A stretch of DNA of 64,000 nt from Pseudomonas sp. AB6 (GTDB lineage Bacteria; Pseudomonadota; Gammaproteobacteria; Pseudomonadales; Pseudomonadaceae). The notes beneath the pieces are model-generated. The model made no database searches. It was not told where the DNA came from and saw nothing but the letters and a program-made list of their open reading frames with translations. The translations under genes were made by a program, and so were the position numbers. The stretch is from assembly GCF_034314105.1 (NCBI RefSeq), contig NZ_JAVIWJ010000001.1:903501-967500 (forward strand), in the 5' to 3' direction. Numbering within the stretch: the first letter of the stretch is position 1; each line of letters starts with the position of its first letter. This document shows, in pieces, positions 1-10,420 of this stretch.

Positions 1-620
1 GATTGCAGTTGATTCATGGCTTTTTGTTCGGTATTGGCCGTGACGTTAGCTGTGTATCCGCGTACTTCGTATCGCACCAGTGCCAAGTCTTCCTTGGCTT
101 TCATGATCGCTTGGTACTGTACGAATCGGCCTTCATCAGTGGGTGCCATCTGCAGCACGGCGGTGATGATCGCGCCGATGATGTCAGCGCCCTTCACCGC
201 GTCGATACCCATCTGCGCCCGGACGTGGCTGCTGACGGTGTAGGCATTGCGCATTTTTACCAAGGCGCTTTCGTAGTTGTTGCTGACATCGCTCAACTGG
301 GTAAGCAACTTTGCGTCCTCGGCGCTGCTTAGCATTGTTCGCAGTTTCTGCTGCTGACTTTTGTAGCCATCAATGGCCACTTGTACGGTTTGTCCAACGG
401 TCTCGTCACCATTGGCAATCATGTACTGCAAACGTGATACCCGCAGGTTAGCCAGTTGGTTACTCAGCGCCGAAATACTGCTCATCCGGTCGCTGCGATC
501 TATGAGGCCATCAAGGCTGGTCCAACTGATCAGCGCCAAAATGGCGGTCAGTACCAGCACCAGGCCGAAGCCCAAAGCCAGCTTGATATTGACGCTGATA
601 TTGGCAAGCCAGCTATTCAT
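1..620 (-). CDS. Methyl-accepting chemotaxis protein, N-terminal part (McpS-like, HBM-type sensor)
   Basis: Membrane chemoreceptor that would pass a periplasmic ligand signal to CheA/CheW. Only the first ~206 residues are in the window; the gene runs off the left edge. The start ATG (complement of 618-620) has a GGAG ribosome-binding site just upstream. The protein opens MNSWLANISVNIKLALGFG followed by a hydrophobic helix (about residues 13-33). Then comes a helical sensor region containing SNQLANLRVSRLQYMIANGD, which resembles the helical bimodular (HBM) sensors of McpS, the TCA-intermediate receptor of P. putida. The signalling half is outside the window. The family call is good; the ligand is inference from resemblance only. 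Confidence 0.85.
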   Translation of the reverse strand, partial: MNSWLANISVNIKLALGFGLVLVLTAILALISWTSLDGLIDRSDRMSSISALSNQLANLRVSRLQYMIANGDETVGQTVQVAIDGYKSQQQKLRTMLSSAEDAKLLTQLSDVSNNYESALVKMRNAYTVSSHVRAQMGIDAVKGADIIGAIITAVLQMAPTDEGRFVQYQAIMKAKEDLALVRYEVRGYTANVTANTEQKAMNQLQ

Positions 621-810
621 CGAGTTACTCCGCAATGGGGTCTATTCTTTCATCTTCGCGCGGCGGGGAATCCTTCCGATCAGGCCAATAAACCCATGCG
701 CAAAGACGCTATCGGCCAAAAAACCGATAGCTGTATGTCAATGTTCAGGGAATCGATCAAGAGACTGAAACTAACGGATTTGTTGGCCGTAATCGCCGGT
801 GGCTGAAGCT

Positions 811-1851
811 TCAATGCCGGTGGCGGTGATGAATGTCCGGGAAGTGAAAATGGCTGTGTTGCAATGGCGCATGCGCATGCTCATGGCTGTGGGGCTCAGC
901 GCTTTCCCACTTAAATGCGTGCTTATGTTGATGGTGCTCGTCGTGAACGTGGCGATGGTTATGTTTGAGAGGGGCGTGCTCATGAGCATGTGCATGATTC
1001 TCGGTGAGATGAAGCCAGACCCCAATCCCCATTAATGTCGATGCGACCCAGAACAGTGGGGGGGCGGGTTCATTCAGCAACAAAAGCGAGATCGCTGCAC
1101 CGAGAAAAGGTGCGGTCGAAAAATAGGCGCCGGTACGTGCGCTGCCGAGGCCCCGCAGGGCGAGCACAAACAGCACCAAGCTGACGCCGTAGCCGAGAAA
1201 ACCCAGCAGAAGTGTCGGGGCCAGAACAGAAATGCCCGGCAACCGAGAACCCATGAACAACGCCAGTGAGCAGTTGACCGTTGCGGCGACCAAGCCTTTG
1301 CTACCTGCCACGAATAGCGCATCGGACCCCGATACTTTGCGGGTCAGATTGTTATCAATTGCCCAGCATAGGCAGGCTAGCGTGATTGCCATTGGCCCGA
1401 GCCAGTCAAAAGCCAGCTGACGTTGCTGTGACCACGACAGCACCAGACCGCCAAGAACAATAGCGATCATTCCGGCAACGATGCGTCGGTCAGCGTTCTC
1501 TTTGAAGACTATCCAGGCCACTAGTGCGGTCAGGACAGCCTCTAGATTCAGCATCAACGAAGCGGCGGCGCCAGAAGTTCGCATTAATCCAAACATCAGC
1601 AATGCTGGCCCAAGCACGCCGCCGAAGGCGATTGCTCCGATTAACCATGGCCATTCCAGTGGGGTAAGGCCGCTGGCGCGCCAGCCTCGATCCCGGATCA
1701 CTCGGGTCACGGCCAGCCCCAGGCCACTACCAAGGTACAAAAGACCGGCCAGCAATAGTGGGTTGATTCCAATGCCGAATAATTTAGCCAGTGGCGTACT
1801 TACACCGAATAACGCCGCTGCGGCGAGCGCATATAAAACACTTACGTTCAT
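811..1851 (-). CDS. EamA/DMT-family transporter with a histidine-rich C-terminal tail
   Basis: Ten-helix drug/metabolite transporter of the inner membrane. Residues ~1-285 are the two EamA repeats, starting MNVSVLYALAAAALFGVSTP. The last ~60 residues are a soluble tail packed with histidine (HAHEHAPLKHNHRHVHDEHH and two similar stretches), as found on metal-linked transporters. The start ATG at 1851 has GGGAG upstream. It lies just downstream, on the same strand, of a broken CDF metal-efflux gene that is also His-rich at its N-terminus, so a role in divalent metal handling is likely but inferred. Ordinary DMT members move amino acids or metabolites, so the substrate stays open. Confidence 0.85.
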   Translation of the reverse strand: MNVSVLYALAAAALFGVSTPLAKLFGIGINPLLLAGLLYLGSGLGLAVTRVIRDRGWRASGLTPLEWPWLIGAIAFGGVLGPALLMFGLMRTSGAAASLMLNLEAVLTALVAWIVFKENADRRIVAGMIAIVLGGLVLSWSQQRQLAFDWLGPMAITLACLCWAIDNNLTRKVSGSDALFVAGSKGLVAATVNCSLALFMGSRLPGISVLAPTLLLGFLGYGVSLVLFVLALRGLGSARTGAYFSTAPFLGAAISLLLLNEPAPPLFWVASTLMGIGVWLHLTENHAHAHEHAPLKHNHRHVHDEHHQHKHAFKWESAEPHSHEHAHAPLQHSHFHFPDIHHRHRH

Positions 1852-1910
1852 CGGGGGGCTCCCAGATTTTAATAATGTGTGCCGGTGCCAACTGGCAAGG
1901 ACATGCTACG

Positions 1911-2225
1911 TCACCCGTCTCGATTTGAACTGCGGCCCAAACCATAGGTACGGCTGGGTGTGACCTCGGCGTCCGAGCCAGAGCGCCACCCCGACAGCAG
2001 CAGACCCAAAACATCGCCCGGATTGTGTGCCGCATCGGCCAATAACGCGACCGAATGGGCGGTCAAACCAAAAGCCACTTCGGCGGCGACAAAAGCTGCA
2101 TTTATTGCAGAACCTATGGCAAAAGCGCTGTCAAAGCCAGCAGCAGGGGCAGAGTGATGGTGATGGCCGGTAGAGCCATGATCATGGCCAGATGTATCGG
2201 GGTGGTGAAGGTGATGTTCGGTCAT
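1911..2225 (-). pseudogene. Truncated cation diffusion facilitator (CDF) metal transporter
   Basis: The reading frame opens like a zinc/cobalt/cadmium CDF efflux protein. It has a His-rich head (GHDHGSTGHHHH), then helix 1 and helix 2 with the family signature SVALLADAAHNPGDVLGLLL. Soon after the TYGLGRSS motif it ends with three unrelated residues and a stop, 104 codons in total. CDF proteins are usually about 300 residues with six helices, so two thirds are missing and the product cannot transport. Only about 60 bases separate the stop from the next gene, so the rest was deleted rather than frameshifted. The GD dipeptide in helix 2 keeps the aspartate of the metal site. Confidence 0.8.
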
Positions 2226-2497
2226 GACTTCCAGGTCGTCATCCAGCTCTATCCGGCATTTATACGGATGAAATGAACGTATTTGAACTATGTTCTATAA
2301 ACATGAGCACATTTGTCCATGAATTGAGTTTTCAATAGATCTTTGACTAGCCCTTTGCACAGCCATCAGAAACAAACTGATCAATAAATGAACCGACGCT
2401 GTGGTCTTGCTCCGACGCGAAGTAATGGACATGAGTGAGCAGAAAATGATTCCAAGACCTTTAAGACTTTCGATGTTCATATCTTTAGGCCCACGCC

Positions 2498-5482
2498 GTG
2501 TCGATTGAGAAGGTGCGGGATGTCGCCAGCTTTTTAAAGGGCGGCGGCGAAATGGGACGCTTGATTCGCGGCCATCACTGGGACGCCACGGCGCTTGGCG
2601 TCCCGGACAGTTGGTCACAAAGCCTGCGCACGGTTGTGCGTTTGATGCTCAACACCCATCACCCTATGTATATTTTCTGGGGGCAGGACAGCCTTTGCAT
2701 CTACAACGATGCTTACCGGCAATCATTAGGCCCGGAGTTGCACCCTGGCTCACTGGGGCAGCCCGCGCGTCAGGTATGGGATGAAATCTGGGACGTGATT
2801 GGTCCGCAGATTGTCCAGGTGATGAGCGGTGGCGGAGCTACCTGGCATGTAAATCAATTAGTCCCCATCACCCGCAATGGTCGCCAGGATGACGTCTATT
2901 GGACCTACGGTTTCAGCCCGGTTGACGACGAAGACAGCCAGAGCGGCATTGGCGGCGTTCTGGTGTTGTGCACTGAAACTACTGGGCAAATCTTGGCCAA
3001 GCGACGGGCTGCCCTTGAAGGCGTCATGCTTTCGAGACTGTTCGAGCAGGCGCCGACATTCATGGCCATGTTGCGTGGTCGGGAACACCGTTTCGAACTG
3101 GCCAATCCTGGTTATCTACAATTGATCGGCCATCGGCCAGTAATCGGCCGAACGGTAGCCGAGGCGTTGCCGGACGCCGTTGAACAGGGTTATTTACAGT
3201 TGCTCAATAACGTTTTCGACACCGGAGTGGCGTTTTCTGCTATTGGCGCTTCGTTTGCCGTTCAGCCTGTCTCTGGCGGTCCCATTGATGAGCGGTTCGT
3301 CGATTTTGTCTATCAACCCATCAAGGATGATCACGGCAATGTGACGGCGATTTTTGTCGAAGGCGCCGACGTCACAGTGCGGGTCAAAGCCGATGTGGCA
3401 TTGCGCGAAAGTGAGGCGCGGCTGCGACTTGTCGTCGAAGGTGCAAAGGATTACGCCATTCTCACCACTGATCTAGACGGCCGCATCAGCACGTGGTCCA
3501 AAGGAGCAGAAAGTATTTTCGGCTGGACCGCCAACGAAATTACCGGTTTGAAGAGTGAGCTACTGTTTACGGCTGGCGATCGTGCCTGCGGCACTGACGC
3601 TCAGGAACGAGCCACCGCCTTACGCCAAGGCAGCGCAGCCGACGAGCGCTGGCATGTGCGCAAAGACGGCGAATACGTTTACTTGAACGGTTCGGTCCAT
3701 CCCTTACCGTTGGACGCTACCGGCCAGCCTCAAGGCTTCTTAAAAATCGCGCGCAACGAAACCAGCCGGCGAAGAGCCGAAACCTTGCGAGAATCATTGG
3801 GTAGATTGGCCGACAGATTTCGCGGCCTTAGCGATGCGACTGACATCACCGTTGCTGCCACTGAAGTAGTCGGCGAAACACTCCAGGTCAGTCGTGTGGG
3901 CTATGGGGCTTTCAGCGGGGAGGCCCAAGTGTTAAGTATCGAGCAGTTTTGGAGCGCGCCGGGATTCGAGTCACCGGTGCAATGGTCACCGCTTCAGCAC
4001 CAAGCTGCCCATGTTGCGCGTCTTCAGCGCGGCGAGATGGTGCAAGTCCATGGCCGGATGCCGATGAAGGCTAGCGCAGCGCAGATCCCGACGCTGGTTT
4101 ATGCTCCGGTCATCGAGCGTGATGCGTTGGTTGCTGTGCTGTGTGTCGCCCAAAGGGCACCGAGAAGTTGGTCGGCCGAGGAATTGCAGTTCATTCAGGA
4201 AGTCGCGGAAAGAACCCGTTCAGCCGCCGAGCGCAGTTCTGGCGAAGCGGCCTTGCGCAGCAGTGAGGTTCGCTTGCGGGAGGCCAACGAATCGCTGGAA
4301 GCCAAGGTGGAGGCGCGCACGGGTGAGCTGATGAAGGTCGAGGAAGCCTTGCGTCAGGCGCAAAAAATGGAGGCGGTCGGCCAGTTGACGGGCGGCGTGG
4401 CCCACGACTTCAACAACTTGCTCACAGTCATCAAGTCCTCGACCGATCTGCTCAAACGTCCCAATCTTACCCAAGAGAAGCGAGAGCGGTTCATCAACGC
4501 TATCTCCGATACCGTAGACCGGGCAGCCAAGCTGACTGGCCAGTTATTGGCTTTCGCCCGGCGCCAGGCATTGATGCCGGAGGTATTCGACGTCAATCTG
4601 GGAGTTAAGGCCATTGTCGATATGGTCCGTGCGTTGACCGGCTCACGGATTGAGATCATCACGCACTTTCCCTCACAAGCCTGCTTTGTTAACGCGGATC
4701 GCAGCCAGTTCGATACCACGTTGGTAAACATGGCGGTTAATGCTCGCGACGCTATGGACGGAGAGGGGCGGCTGATCATTAGCGTCAGCTGTGTCCCTTA
4801 CATTCCGGGCATGCAGACGCCGAACGAAGGTGATTTCATCGCCGTGTCGCTTGAGGATACCGGCACCGGCATTTCCACTGAACATATCGAGCAGATCTTC
4901 GAGCCGTTTTTCACCACCAAGGATGTGGGGCAAGGCACCGGCCTGGGGTTGTCCCAAGTGTTTGGATTTGCCAAACAGTCGGGCGGCGAAATTCATGTCA
5001 GCAGCGCCCTCGGCAAAGGGTCCTTGTTCACCCTCTATCTGCCCCACGTTGCTTGCCCGTTGCCCTTGGCGGCCGTTGCAGAGCCCGATGTCCTGGTAAA
5101 TGGTCATGGCACCGGTGTGTTGGTGGTGGAGGACAACAAAGAAGTGGGCAGCTTCGCCATGCAAACGTTAGGTGAGCTGGGTTATGTCGCCGTGTGGGTG
5201 GCGAATGCCAAGGATGCACTGACCGAGTTGGCTTTAAACGGCATGCAGTTTGATGTGGTTTTTTCCGACGTGATCATGCCGGGAATGAACGGCATTGACC
5301 TTGCTCAGGAGATTCGCCGACGGTACCCCGATTTGCCGGTGGTACTGACCAGTGGCTATAGCCATGTGTTGGCGCAGAAAGGGTCGTACGGGTTTGAGTT
5401 GTTGCACAAGCCTTACTCAGTGGAGCAGTTGTCGCGGGTTCTGCGCAAGGCGGTGGTGACTCAGCATCGTCCGGCGGGTTGA
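2498..5482 (+). CDS. Hybrid sensor histidine kinase (PAS x3, GAF, kinase, receiver)
   Basis: A 994-residue, apparently soluble two-component sensor; I see no membrane helix. Order: an N-terminal PAS-like module common in this family ([20 protein letters not shown] onwards, ~10-165), a second PAS (~180-290), a third PAS (~305-430, [12 protein letters not shown]), a GAF domain (~435-590), and a coiled linker. The phosphoacceptor helix has His636 in [11 protein letters not shown], then the ATPase domain ([24 protein letters not shown]), then a receiver with acceptor Asp924 ([11 protein letters not shown]). The GTG start gives full family length; ATG at 2552 is a possible alternative. The signal is unknown. 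No partner regulator is adjacent, so phosphate may pass through the receiver to an unlinked protein. Confidence 0.9.
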   Translation: MSIEKVRDVASFLKGGGEMGRLIRGHHWDATALGVPDSWSQSLRTVVRLMLNTHHPMYIFWGQDSLCIYNDAYRQSLGPELHPGSLGQPARQVWDEIWDVIGPQIVQVMSGGGATWHVNQLVPITRNGRQDDVYWTYGFSPVDDEDSQSGIGGVLVLCTETTGQILAKRRAALEGVMLSRLFEQAPTFMAMLRGREHRFELANPGYLQLIGHRPVIGRTVAEALPDAVEQGYLQLLNNVFDTGVAFSAIGASFAVQPVSGGPIDERFVDFVYQPIKDDHGNVTAIFVEGADVTVRVKADVALRESEARLRLVVEGAKDYAILTTDLDGRISTWSKGAESIFGWTANEITGLKSELLFTAGDRACGTDAQERATALRQGSAADERWHVRKDGEYVYLNGSVHPLPLDATGQPQGFLKIARNETSRRRAETLRESLGRLADRFRGLSDATDITVAATEVVGETLQVSRVGYGAFSGEAQVLSIEQFWSAPGFESPVQWSPLQHQAAHVARLQRGEMVQVHGRMPMKASAAQIPTLVYAPVIERDALVAVLCVAQRAPRSWSAEELQFIQEVAERTRSAAERSSGEAALRSSEVRLREANESLEAKVEARTGELMKVEEALRQAQKMEAVGQLTGGVAHDFNNLLTVIKSSTDLLKRPNLTQEKRERFINAISDTVDRAAKLTGQLLAFARRQALMPEVFDVNLGVKAIVDMVRALTGSRIEIITHFPSQACFVNADRSQFDTTLVNMAVNARDAMDGEGRLIISVSCVPYIPGMQTPNEGDFIAVSLEDTGTGISTEHIEQIFEPFFTTKDVGQGTGLGLSQVFGFAKQSGGEIHVSSALGKGSLFTLYLPHVACPLPLAAVAEPDVLVNGHGTGVLVVEDNKEVGSFAMQTLGELGYVAVWVANAKDALTELALNGMQFDVVFSDVIMPGMNGIDLAQEIRRRYPDLPVVLTSGYSHVLAQKGSYGFELLHKPYSVEQLSRVLRKAVVTQHRPAG

Positions 5483-5553
5483 TGGAATTTTAATACACCT
5501 CTGGAATCCATCGGTGGCGCATTAACAACGTTTATTTTGTTGACGGAGCCATT

Positions 5554-5778
5554 ATGGATAACTACCACATCGAAAAAACCGGAACTTTCTGGTCATTGAA
5601 AAAGCGGGGTGCGGTTCATGCTTCAAAAACAGTAGGCACCAAAGAAGAATTGATCAAACTGGCCAGCGAGTTCCTCAGTGCGCGAACAGCATCGCTAAGG
5701 ATTCATAAGGAGGACGGTACGATACAGGAGGAGCGTACGTATCCACATAGCGCCGACCCGTCGCAACCGCCGGGTTGA
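5554..5778 (+). CDS. DUF2188-type small protein
   Basis: A 74-residue protein of the kind annotated DUF2188. It starts MDNYHIEKTGTFWSLKKRGA and carries the usual pattern of an aromatic/W segment, a repeated lysine-rich strand, and SLRIHKEDGTIQEERTYP near the end. The start ATG has GACGGAG upstream. It stands alone between the kinase and an MFS gene. The biochemical role is unknown. Confidence 0.7.
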   Translation: MDNYHIEKTGTFWSLKKRGAVHASKTVGTKEELIKLASEFLSARTASLRIHKEDGTIQEERTYPHSADPSQPPG

Positions 5779-5823
5779 GAGTGCACACGTGCAGCATTCC
5801 AAGTGAACGATTGTCCTCATTTG

Positions 5824-5886
5824 CGAATAAATTCTCGGCTCTTGGATTTGGATTTTCACACGATTCGTTGGCACCAAATTTATTCG
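5824..5886. repeat. Spaced 10-bp inverted repeat upstream of the MFS gene
   Basis: CGAATAAATT at 5824-5833 is mirrored by AATTTATTCG at 5877-5886 with 43 bases between. It lies in the 271-base gap in front of the MFS exporter. It could be a pair of regulator half-sites or chance in an AT-rich gap. Nothing else is visible in that gap. Confidence 0.25.
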
Positions 5887-6049
5887 GGACACGTGCGATG
5901 TGGATTTCCTGATGGACCACGCTTTCAACTTCCCCGATACCTCATTTACGCAATAAACCACCGAGGAACAAACCGCTTGCTAGACGTGTGTTCTGCACAG
6001 TAATTGTTTATTTCTACCGGTTGCGCATCGTTTAAAAGAAGGCCGACAA

Positions 6050-7459
6050 ATGACCCCGACTCCACCGGGCGGAATCCAAGACACTTTTCTCACGGACGGG
6101 CTGGGTATTCTTACCTTGGTCACCTGTGTGCTGGCGTCAAGCCTGGCGTTTATCGACAGCTCGGTGGTTAACGTCGGCCTTCCTGCCATTGACCTTGACT
6201 TTGCTGCAGGCCATCGCGGGTTGCAGTGGCTGATTGACGGCTACCTGCTGCCGTTGAGCGCGCTCTTGTTGCTCGGCGGCTCCATGGGAGACCGCTTCGG
6301 GCGACGTCGAGTGCTCATCTTGGGCATCCTTATTTTTGGCGTCGCGTCCGTGGTGTGTGGGCTGGCCCCTGATTTGGCGACACTCATCGCGGCGCGTTTG
6401 GCCCAAGGAGTGGGGGCGGCGTTTCTGATGCCCAACAGCCTGGCAATCCTCGGTGCCACCTTTGAAGGTGAGAAACAGGGGCGCGCCATTGGCATATGGG
6501 CCGCAGCCGCAGCGGCCACTGGCGCGGGGGGGCCTATTCTGGGGGGCTGGCTGATCGATACCGTCAGTTGGCGAATGATCTTCTTCATCAACATACCGCT
6601 GGCCAGCGCGGCAATTTACCTGGCATGGCGCTACGTCGAGAAAGATCACCTCAGCGGCGACACAACCCCGTTGGACTGGGTGGGTGCGTTATTGGCAACC
6701 CTCGGCCTTGGTGCGGTTACCTGGGCGCTGATTGGGGTCACCGGTCCTGAAGGTGGTTCTTCCAATGGAGTCATCAGTTTGCTGGCCGGATCAGCATTGC
6801 TGGCCGGGTTTCTAGTGTGGGAACACAAAAAAGGCCTAACGGCGATGATGCCGTTGGCGCTGTTCGGCTCACCGGGGTTTACCGGATTGACGCTGCTAAC
6901 TTTTTTGCTCTACGGAGCGTTGGGCTGCCTGACCGTTCTTTTGCCGTATGTGTTAATTGTCGCCAGCGGTTATTCCAGCACTCAAGCGGGTGCGGCATTG
7001 TTGCCAATTCCTTTGGTCTTGGCCGTCGCATCCCCTTGGTTAGGCGGGTTGGCGGGCCGGTTTGGCGCACGGCCGTTTTTAATAGTTGGGCCTTGCATCG
7101 TTGGCGCCGGTTTTCTGTTGTTTTTACGAATGAGCATTCACGTCAGTTACTGGGCCGATGTATTGCCCGCTCTGGCGGTTATCGCGGTAGGCCTGAGCTG
7201 CGCCGTTGCGCCATTAACGACAGCGATCTTTGCCTCGGTAGATAAACAGCACACCGGTTCGGCGTCGGGACTAAACAACGCCATCGCCCGAACCGGCGGC
7301 CTAATGGCCACAGCATTGCTGGGCAAGGTATTGGTCTACCAAGGCGAGTCGCTAACCGGTGCGTTTCATGGGGCCGTGATTTTGTCGGCCGCTGTGTGCG
7401 TCACCGCAGGAGCGTGTGCATTGGTCATCCAACGCGCACCGACGGCTCAGGGCAAATGA
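6050..7459 (+). CDS. MFS drug-efflux-type transporter (DHA2, EmrB/QacA-like)
   Basis: A 469-residue, probably 14-helix proton-coupled exporter of the inner membrane. It shows the family motifs: DSSVVNVGLPAI in helix 1, GGSMGDRFGRRRV after helix 2 (motif A), and GVGAAFLMPNSLAIL in helix 4. The start ATG has GAAGG upstream. It stands alone, with no membrane-fusion partner or adjacent repressor, so it probably acts as a single inner-membrane pump. Its last 13 bases overlap the end of the convergent DUF2252 gene. The substrate cannot be told from the sequence. Confidence 0.9.
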   Translation: MTPTPPGGIQDTFLTDGLGILTLVTCVLASSLAFIDSSVVNVGLPAIDLDFAAGHRGLQWLIDGYLLPLSALLLLGGSMGDRFGRRRVLILGILIFGVASVVCGLAPDLATLIAARLAQGVGAAFLMPNSLAILGATFEGEKQGRAIGIWAAAAAATGAGGPILGGWLIDTVSWRMIFFINIPLASAAIYLAWRYVEKDHLSGDTTPLDWVGALLATLGLGAVTWALIGVTGPEGGSSNGVISLLAGSALLAGFLVWEHKKGLTAMMPLALFGSPGFTGLTLLTFLLYGALGCLTVLLPYVLIVASGYSSTQAGAALLPIPLVLAVASPWLGGLAGRFGARPFLIVGPCIVGAGFLLFLRMSIHVSYWADVLPALAVIAVGLSCAVAPLTTAIFASVDKQHTGSASGLNNAIARTGGLMATALLGKVLVYQGESLTGAFHGAVILSAAVCVTAGACALVIQRAPTAQGK

Positions 7460-8856
7460 TCAGCGGCCAGGTCTGCCTCCGAACGCGCCTGCAAACGCCC
7501 TTTACGACAGGCTTTCTGAAAACGCTCGAAGTCGCGCTCGTTTTGCTCGGTATACGTTTGTGCGTATTTAAGTAGGGCATCCGCCAGGCTCGCGCCTTTG
7601 CCGATGTAGCCGCTGATCTCTGCCGCGCAGCCCGAGGCTTTGGCTTGGGCGTGGGCCAGTGCCTGGCCACAGATGCGTCCGTAAGCGGCGAAGGCTTCAC
7701 TGTCAAAGGTCTCTAATTCTGCTGAAATTTTCTTATCCCGCAGCTGCCGTACATAGAAATGGCGGCCACCCGGGCCCGTAGTCCAGCCAAGAAAAAGGTC
7801 GCTGGCGGACTGCATCAGGCGTTGTCCCTCCACCACCCGTTGCCCATTGTGGCGAATGCGAGACTTGGCTTTAACGTAACCCGACAGTACGGAGGCCCGC
7901 GCTTCTTTGATCTGGAGAAACAGTGGGCGCTGCTGATCGTCGGTCAGCAACGCGACCAGGCAACGGGTACCGACGCTGCCGACACCGACCACCTTAAAAG
8001 CCATGTCCTGCACTTCGAAGCGTGCCAGCAAAGCACGACGGTCTGCTTGCAATGTAAGCCGGTAATCGCGCATGAACGTTTCATGAAGCGCGTGTCCACT
8101 CTTCAGGCGCATCCAGTCATCTTCAGCCTCCAGCAGGGTACCGGCACTATTCAAGTGGAAGATTTCCGGTAAGTCGTCTCGAATCGATAAGTGTCCGTGT
8201 TCGTCATGTTCGCTTATTTTGGGTAGCAGGTCGGCGTGGGTACGGCGTTCGGCTTTCTGAATCGCGCGTTCGAGTCGAGCGAGGGCGCTGTTGGACTGTG
8301 CTTGTTCCAACAAATGTTCATAACTAATGGCGTCGTACCATAGGTCCAAAGCGCCTTGGTGGGCGCAATCGGCCATGGTGTTTTGATAGGTGGTAACGAC
8401 TTCGCGGCACACGCTTTCTTCCACGCTTTTGCCGTGGCGTAAGTCGCGGGCCGCGATCATGAAACTCGCCACCAAGCGTTTCAAGTCCCATTCCCAAGGG
8501 CCAGGGTGGGCTTCGTCGAAGTCATTGACGCTGAACAGCAGGTTACGTTCGGGGGTGGCGAAGCCGCCGAAGTTCATCAAGTGACAATCGCCACACGCGG
8601 GAATTGTCAGGCTCATGTTCGGTGTACCGCCTAAGTCATGGGCGTGCAACAAGGCGTTGCCTCGATAAAACGTGAAGGGCGACACCAACATCCGCCCGTA
8701 ACGCAGTTCGACCAAAGGTTTTATACGACCCTCACTAGAGGTTTCGATCAGCGGGATTGGATCGCGGTCGATGTCTCCGGGATCGGACTGCGAACTGCGT
8801 GAGCAGTGTTTGCGGGCGTCCTTGCCAAACGTCAGACGGTCTTTGAGGGTGGTCAT
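7447..8856 (-). CDS. DUF2252 family protein
   Basis: A 469-residue cytoplasmic protein of the DUF2252 family. Recognisable blocks are MLVSPFTFYRGNALLHAHDL, CGDCHLMNFGGFATPERNLL and FDEAHPGPWEWDLKRLVASF. These resemble the catalytic segments of kinase-fold proteins (H-x-N and a later D), but no function has been proven for the family to my knowledge. The ATG has GAAGGG upstream. It converges on, and overlaps by 13 bp, the MFS gene. Any phosphotransferase role is inference. Confidence 0.85.
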   Translation of the reverse strand: MTTLKDRLTFGKDARKHCSRSSQSDPGDIDRDPIPLIETSSEGRIKPLVELRYGRMLVSPFTFYRGNALLHAHDLGGTPNMSLTIPACGDCHLMNFGGFATPERNLLFSVNDFDEAHPGPWEWDLKRLVASFMIAARDLRHGKSVEESVCREVVTTYQNTMADCAHQGALDLWYDAISYEHLLEQAQSNSALARLERAIQKAERRTHADLLPKISEHDEHGHLSIRDDLPEIFHLNSAGTLLEAEDDWMRLKSGHALHETFMRDYRLTLQADRRALLARFEVQDMAFKVVGVGSVGTRCLVALLTDDQQRPLFLQIKEARASVLSGYVKAKSRIRHNGQRVVEGQRLMQSASDLFLGWTTGPGGRHFYVRQLRDKKISAELETFDSEAFAAYGRICGQALAHAQAKASGCAAEISGYIGKGASLADALLKYAQTYTEQNERDFERFQKACRKGRLQARSEADLAADHLP

Positions 8857-8926
8857 GGAAGCCCTTCGTTCAGTGATTGTTCACAGAGCGTAGAGGGCGG
8901 CGAAAGACTCGCAAGGCTACCAGCGA

Positions 8927-10246
8927 TTAATTCAACAACTGCGCGATGAGCCAAATGTTGGCCACGCTGATCCCCGCAAACAAACTCCAAGCCAGTAGAC
9001 GTGTGGGCAGGTTGTTGACGAAGTTGCCCATCAAGCGCTTGTCGTTGGTCATGCGGATCAAAGGGTACAGGGCAAATGGCAGTTGCAGGCTCAACACCAC
9101 TTGGCTAAGGATTAGCAGCTTTCCCACTGCGTCATCACCCATCAACCAGACGCCGGTGAACGCCGGAATTAACGCCAGGCCGCGGGTGATCAAGCGCCGC
9201 TGCCAGCACGGGATGCGCAGGTTTAAAAAGCCTTCCATGATCACTTGGCCGGCGATGGTGCCGGTAAACGTTGAGCTCTGTCCCGAAGCCAACAACGCAA
9301 TGCCGAATAGCAGGCTGGCAAAGGTACCCCCCACTAAGGGATCGAGCAGGTGATAAGCATCTTGAATATCCACCACTCCGGTGTGGCCAGTTTGATGAAA
9401 TGCGGCAGCGGCGAGGATAAGGATTGCGGCATTGACTAAAAAAGCCAAGGCTAACGAGCCCATGGTATCGATGCGCGACAGCCGTACCGCGTCTTGACGA
9501 CTTGCCAAATCCTGGCCGATCAGCCGGGTTTGAACCACTGACGTGTGCAAGTAGAGGTTATGGGGCATCACGGTGGCCCCCAGAATCCCGATTGCCAAGT
9601 ACAGCGGTGCAGCCCCGTTGATGGCAGAAAGAGAGGGTTTGAAGCCATGGAATACATCTGGCCAATAGGGTTTGATCAGCATCAATTCGATGAAGAAGCA
9701 CACGCCAATGGTCAGTACTAACATCAGCATGATCGCCTCCAAACGGCGGAAACCCCGATTTTGCAGGGCTAGCACCAGCAGGGTATCGAAGGCCGTCAAG
9801 GCAATACCGAACGTCAGGGAAACGCCCAATAGCAGGTGAAACGCCAAGGCGCAGCCCAACACCTCAGCCAAGTCAGTGGCGACGATCGATATTTCCGCGA
9901 GCACCCACTGAGTGCGCGCCGACCGGGTGCTATAGCGTTCACGACACAATTGCGCCAAGTCGCGACCGGTGGCAATGCCGAGTCGCGAGCACAGACATTG
10001 CAAGGCGATTCCGGCCAGACTTGCCAACAGAACCACGAATAATAAATCGTAGCCGTAGCGCGAACCGGCCTCGATGGCGGTGGCCCAATTACCCGGGTCC
10101 ATGTAGCCGATTGAAATCAGCAACCCAGGTCCGGCGAACTTAACAACGCGCTTCCAGAGTGGGGCGCCGGAATCGACAACCACCGAGCCGGCTACTTCGG
10201 GCGGGCAGAACGGTGCAGTGGCTATTTTTGGCAGACTAAATTTCAC
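8927..10246 (-). CDS. mntH: Nramp-family Mn2+/divalent metal transporter (MntH)
   Basis: Proton-coupled uptake of manganese (and some iron) across the inner membrane. The 439-residue protein has the Nramp signatures: IGYMDPGNWATAIEAGS in helix 1 (the DPGN metal-binding motif) and ATVMPHNLYLHTSVVQTR in helix 6 (MPH motif). About eleven membrane helices are visible. The start is a GTG at 10246 with GAGATG upstream. It follows the stress-type gene on the same strand with a 174-base gap that holds an inverted repeat, so it probably has its own promoter. Confidence 0.93.
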   Translation of the reverse strand: MKFSLPKIATAPFCPPEVAGSVVVDSGAPLWKRVVKFAGPGLLISIGYMDPGNWATAIEAGSRYGYDLLFVVLLASLAGIALQCLCSRLGIATGRDLAQLCRERYSTRSARTQWVLAEISIVATDLAEVLGCALAFHLLLGVSLTFGIALTAFDTLLVLALQNRGFRRLEAIMLMLVLTIGVCFFIELMLIKPYWPDVFHGFKPSLSAINGAAPLYLAIGILGATVMPHNLYLHTSVVQTRLIGQDLASRQDAVRLSRIDTMGSLALAFLVNAAILILAAAAFHQTGHTGVVDIQDAYHLLDPLVGGTFASLLFGIALLASGQSSTFTGTIAGQVIMEGFLNLRIPCWQRRLITRGLALIPAFTGVWLMGDDAVGKLLILSQVVLSLQLPFALYPLIRMTNDKRLMGNFVNNLPTRLLAWSLFAGISVANIWLIAQLLN

Positions 10247-10305
10247 ACGGCATCTCGTTCAAAAAAAACAAAGACGCAGCTTAGTCGCAATCCGTAACAC
10301 CCCCA

Positions 10306-10344
10306 AGCACCTGTTTGATATCAGCGATCAGCAACACAGGTGCT
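10306..10344. promoter_or_regulatory. Inverted repeat upstream of mntH (possible operator or hairpin)
   Basis: AGCACCTGT at 10306-10314 and ACAGGTGCT at 10336-10344 form perfect 9-bp arms with a 21-base loop. The site is 60-100 bases before the mntH start, in front of that gene, and has no T-run. An operator for a metal regulator or an RNA hairpin are both possible. Confidence 0.35.
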
Positions 10345-10420
10345 CTACTGTTTGCAGCCAATGACGGTGTTGTGGAAATTGGGGCGAGGGCGTTAGTCCT
10401 GACGCCCTACGCCTCAAGAA

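Noticed and set aside
4673..5164. Long reverse frames inside the histidine kinase and other large genes
   Set aside because: They overlap strong coding regions, have no ribosome-binding site and no recognisable domain; judged shadows.
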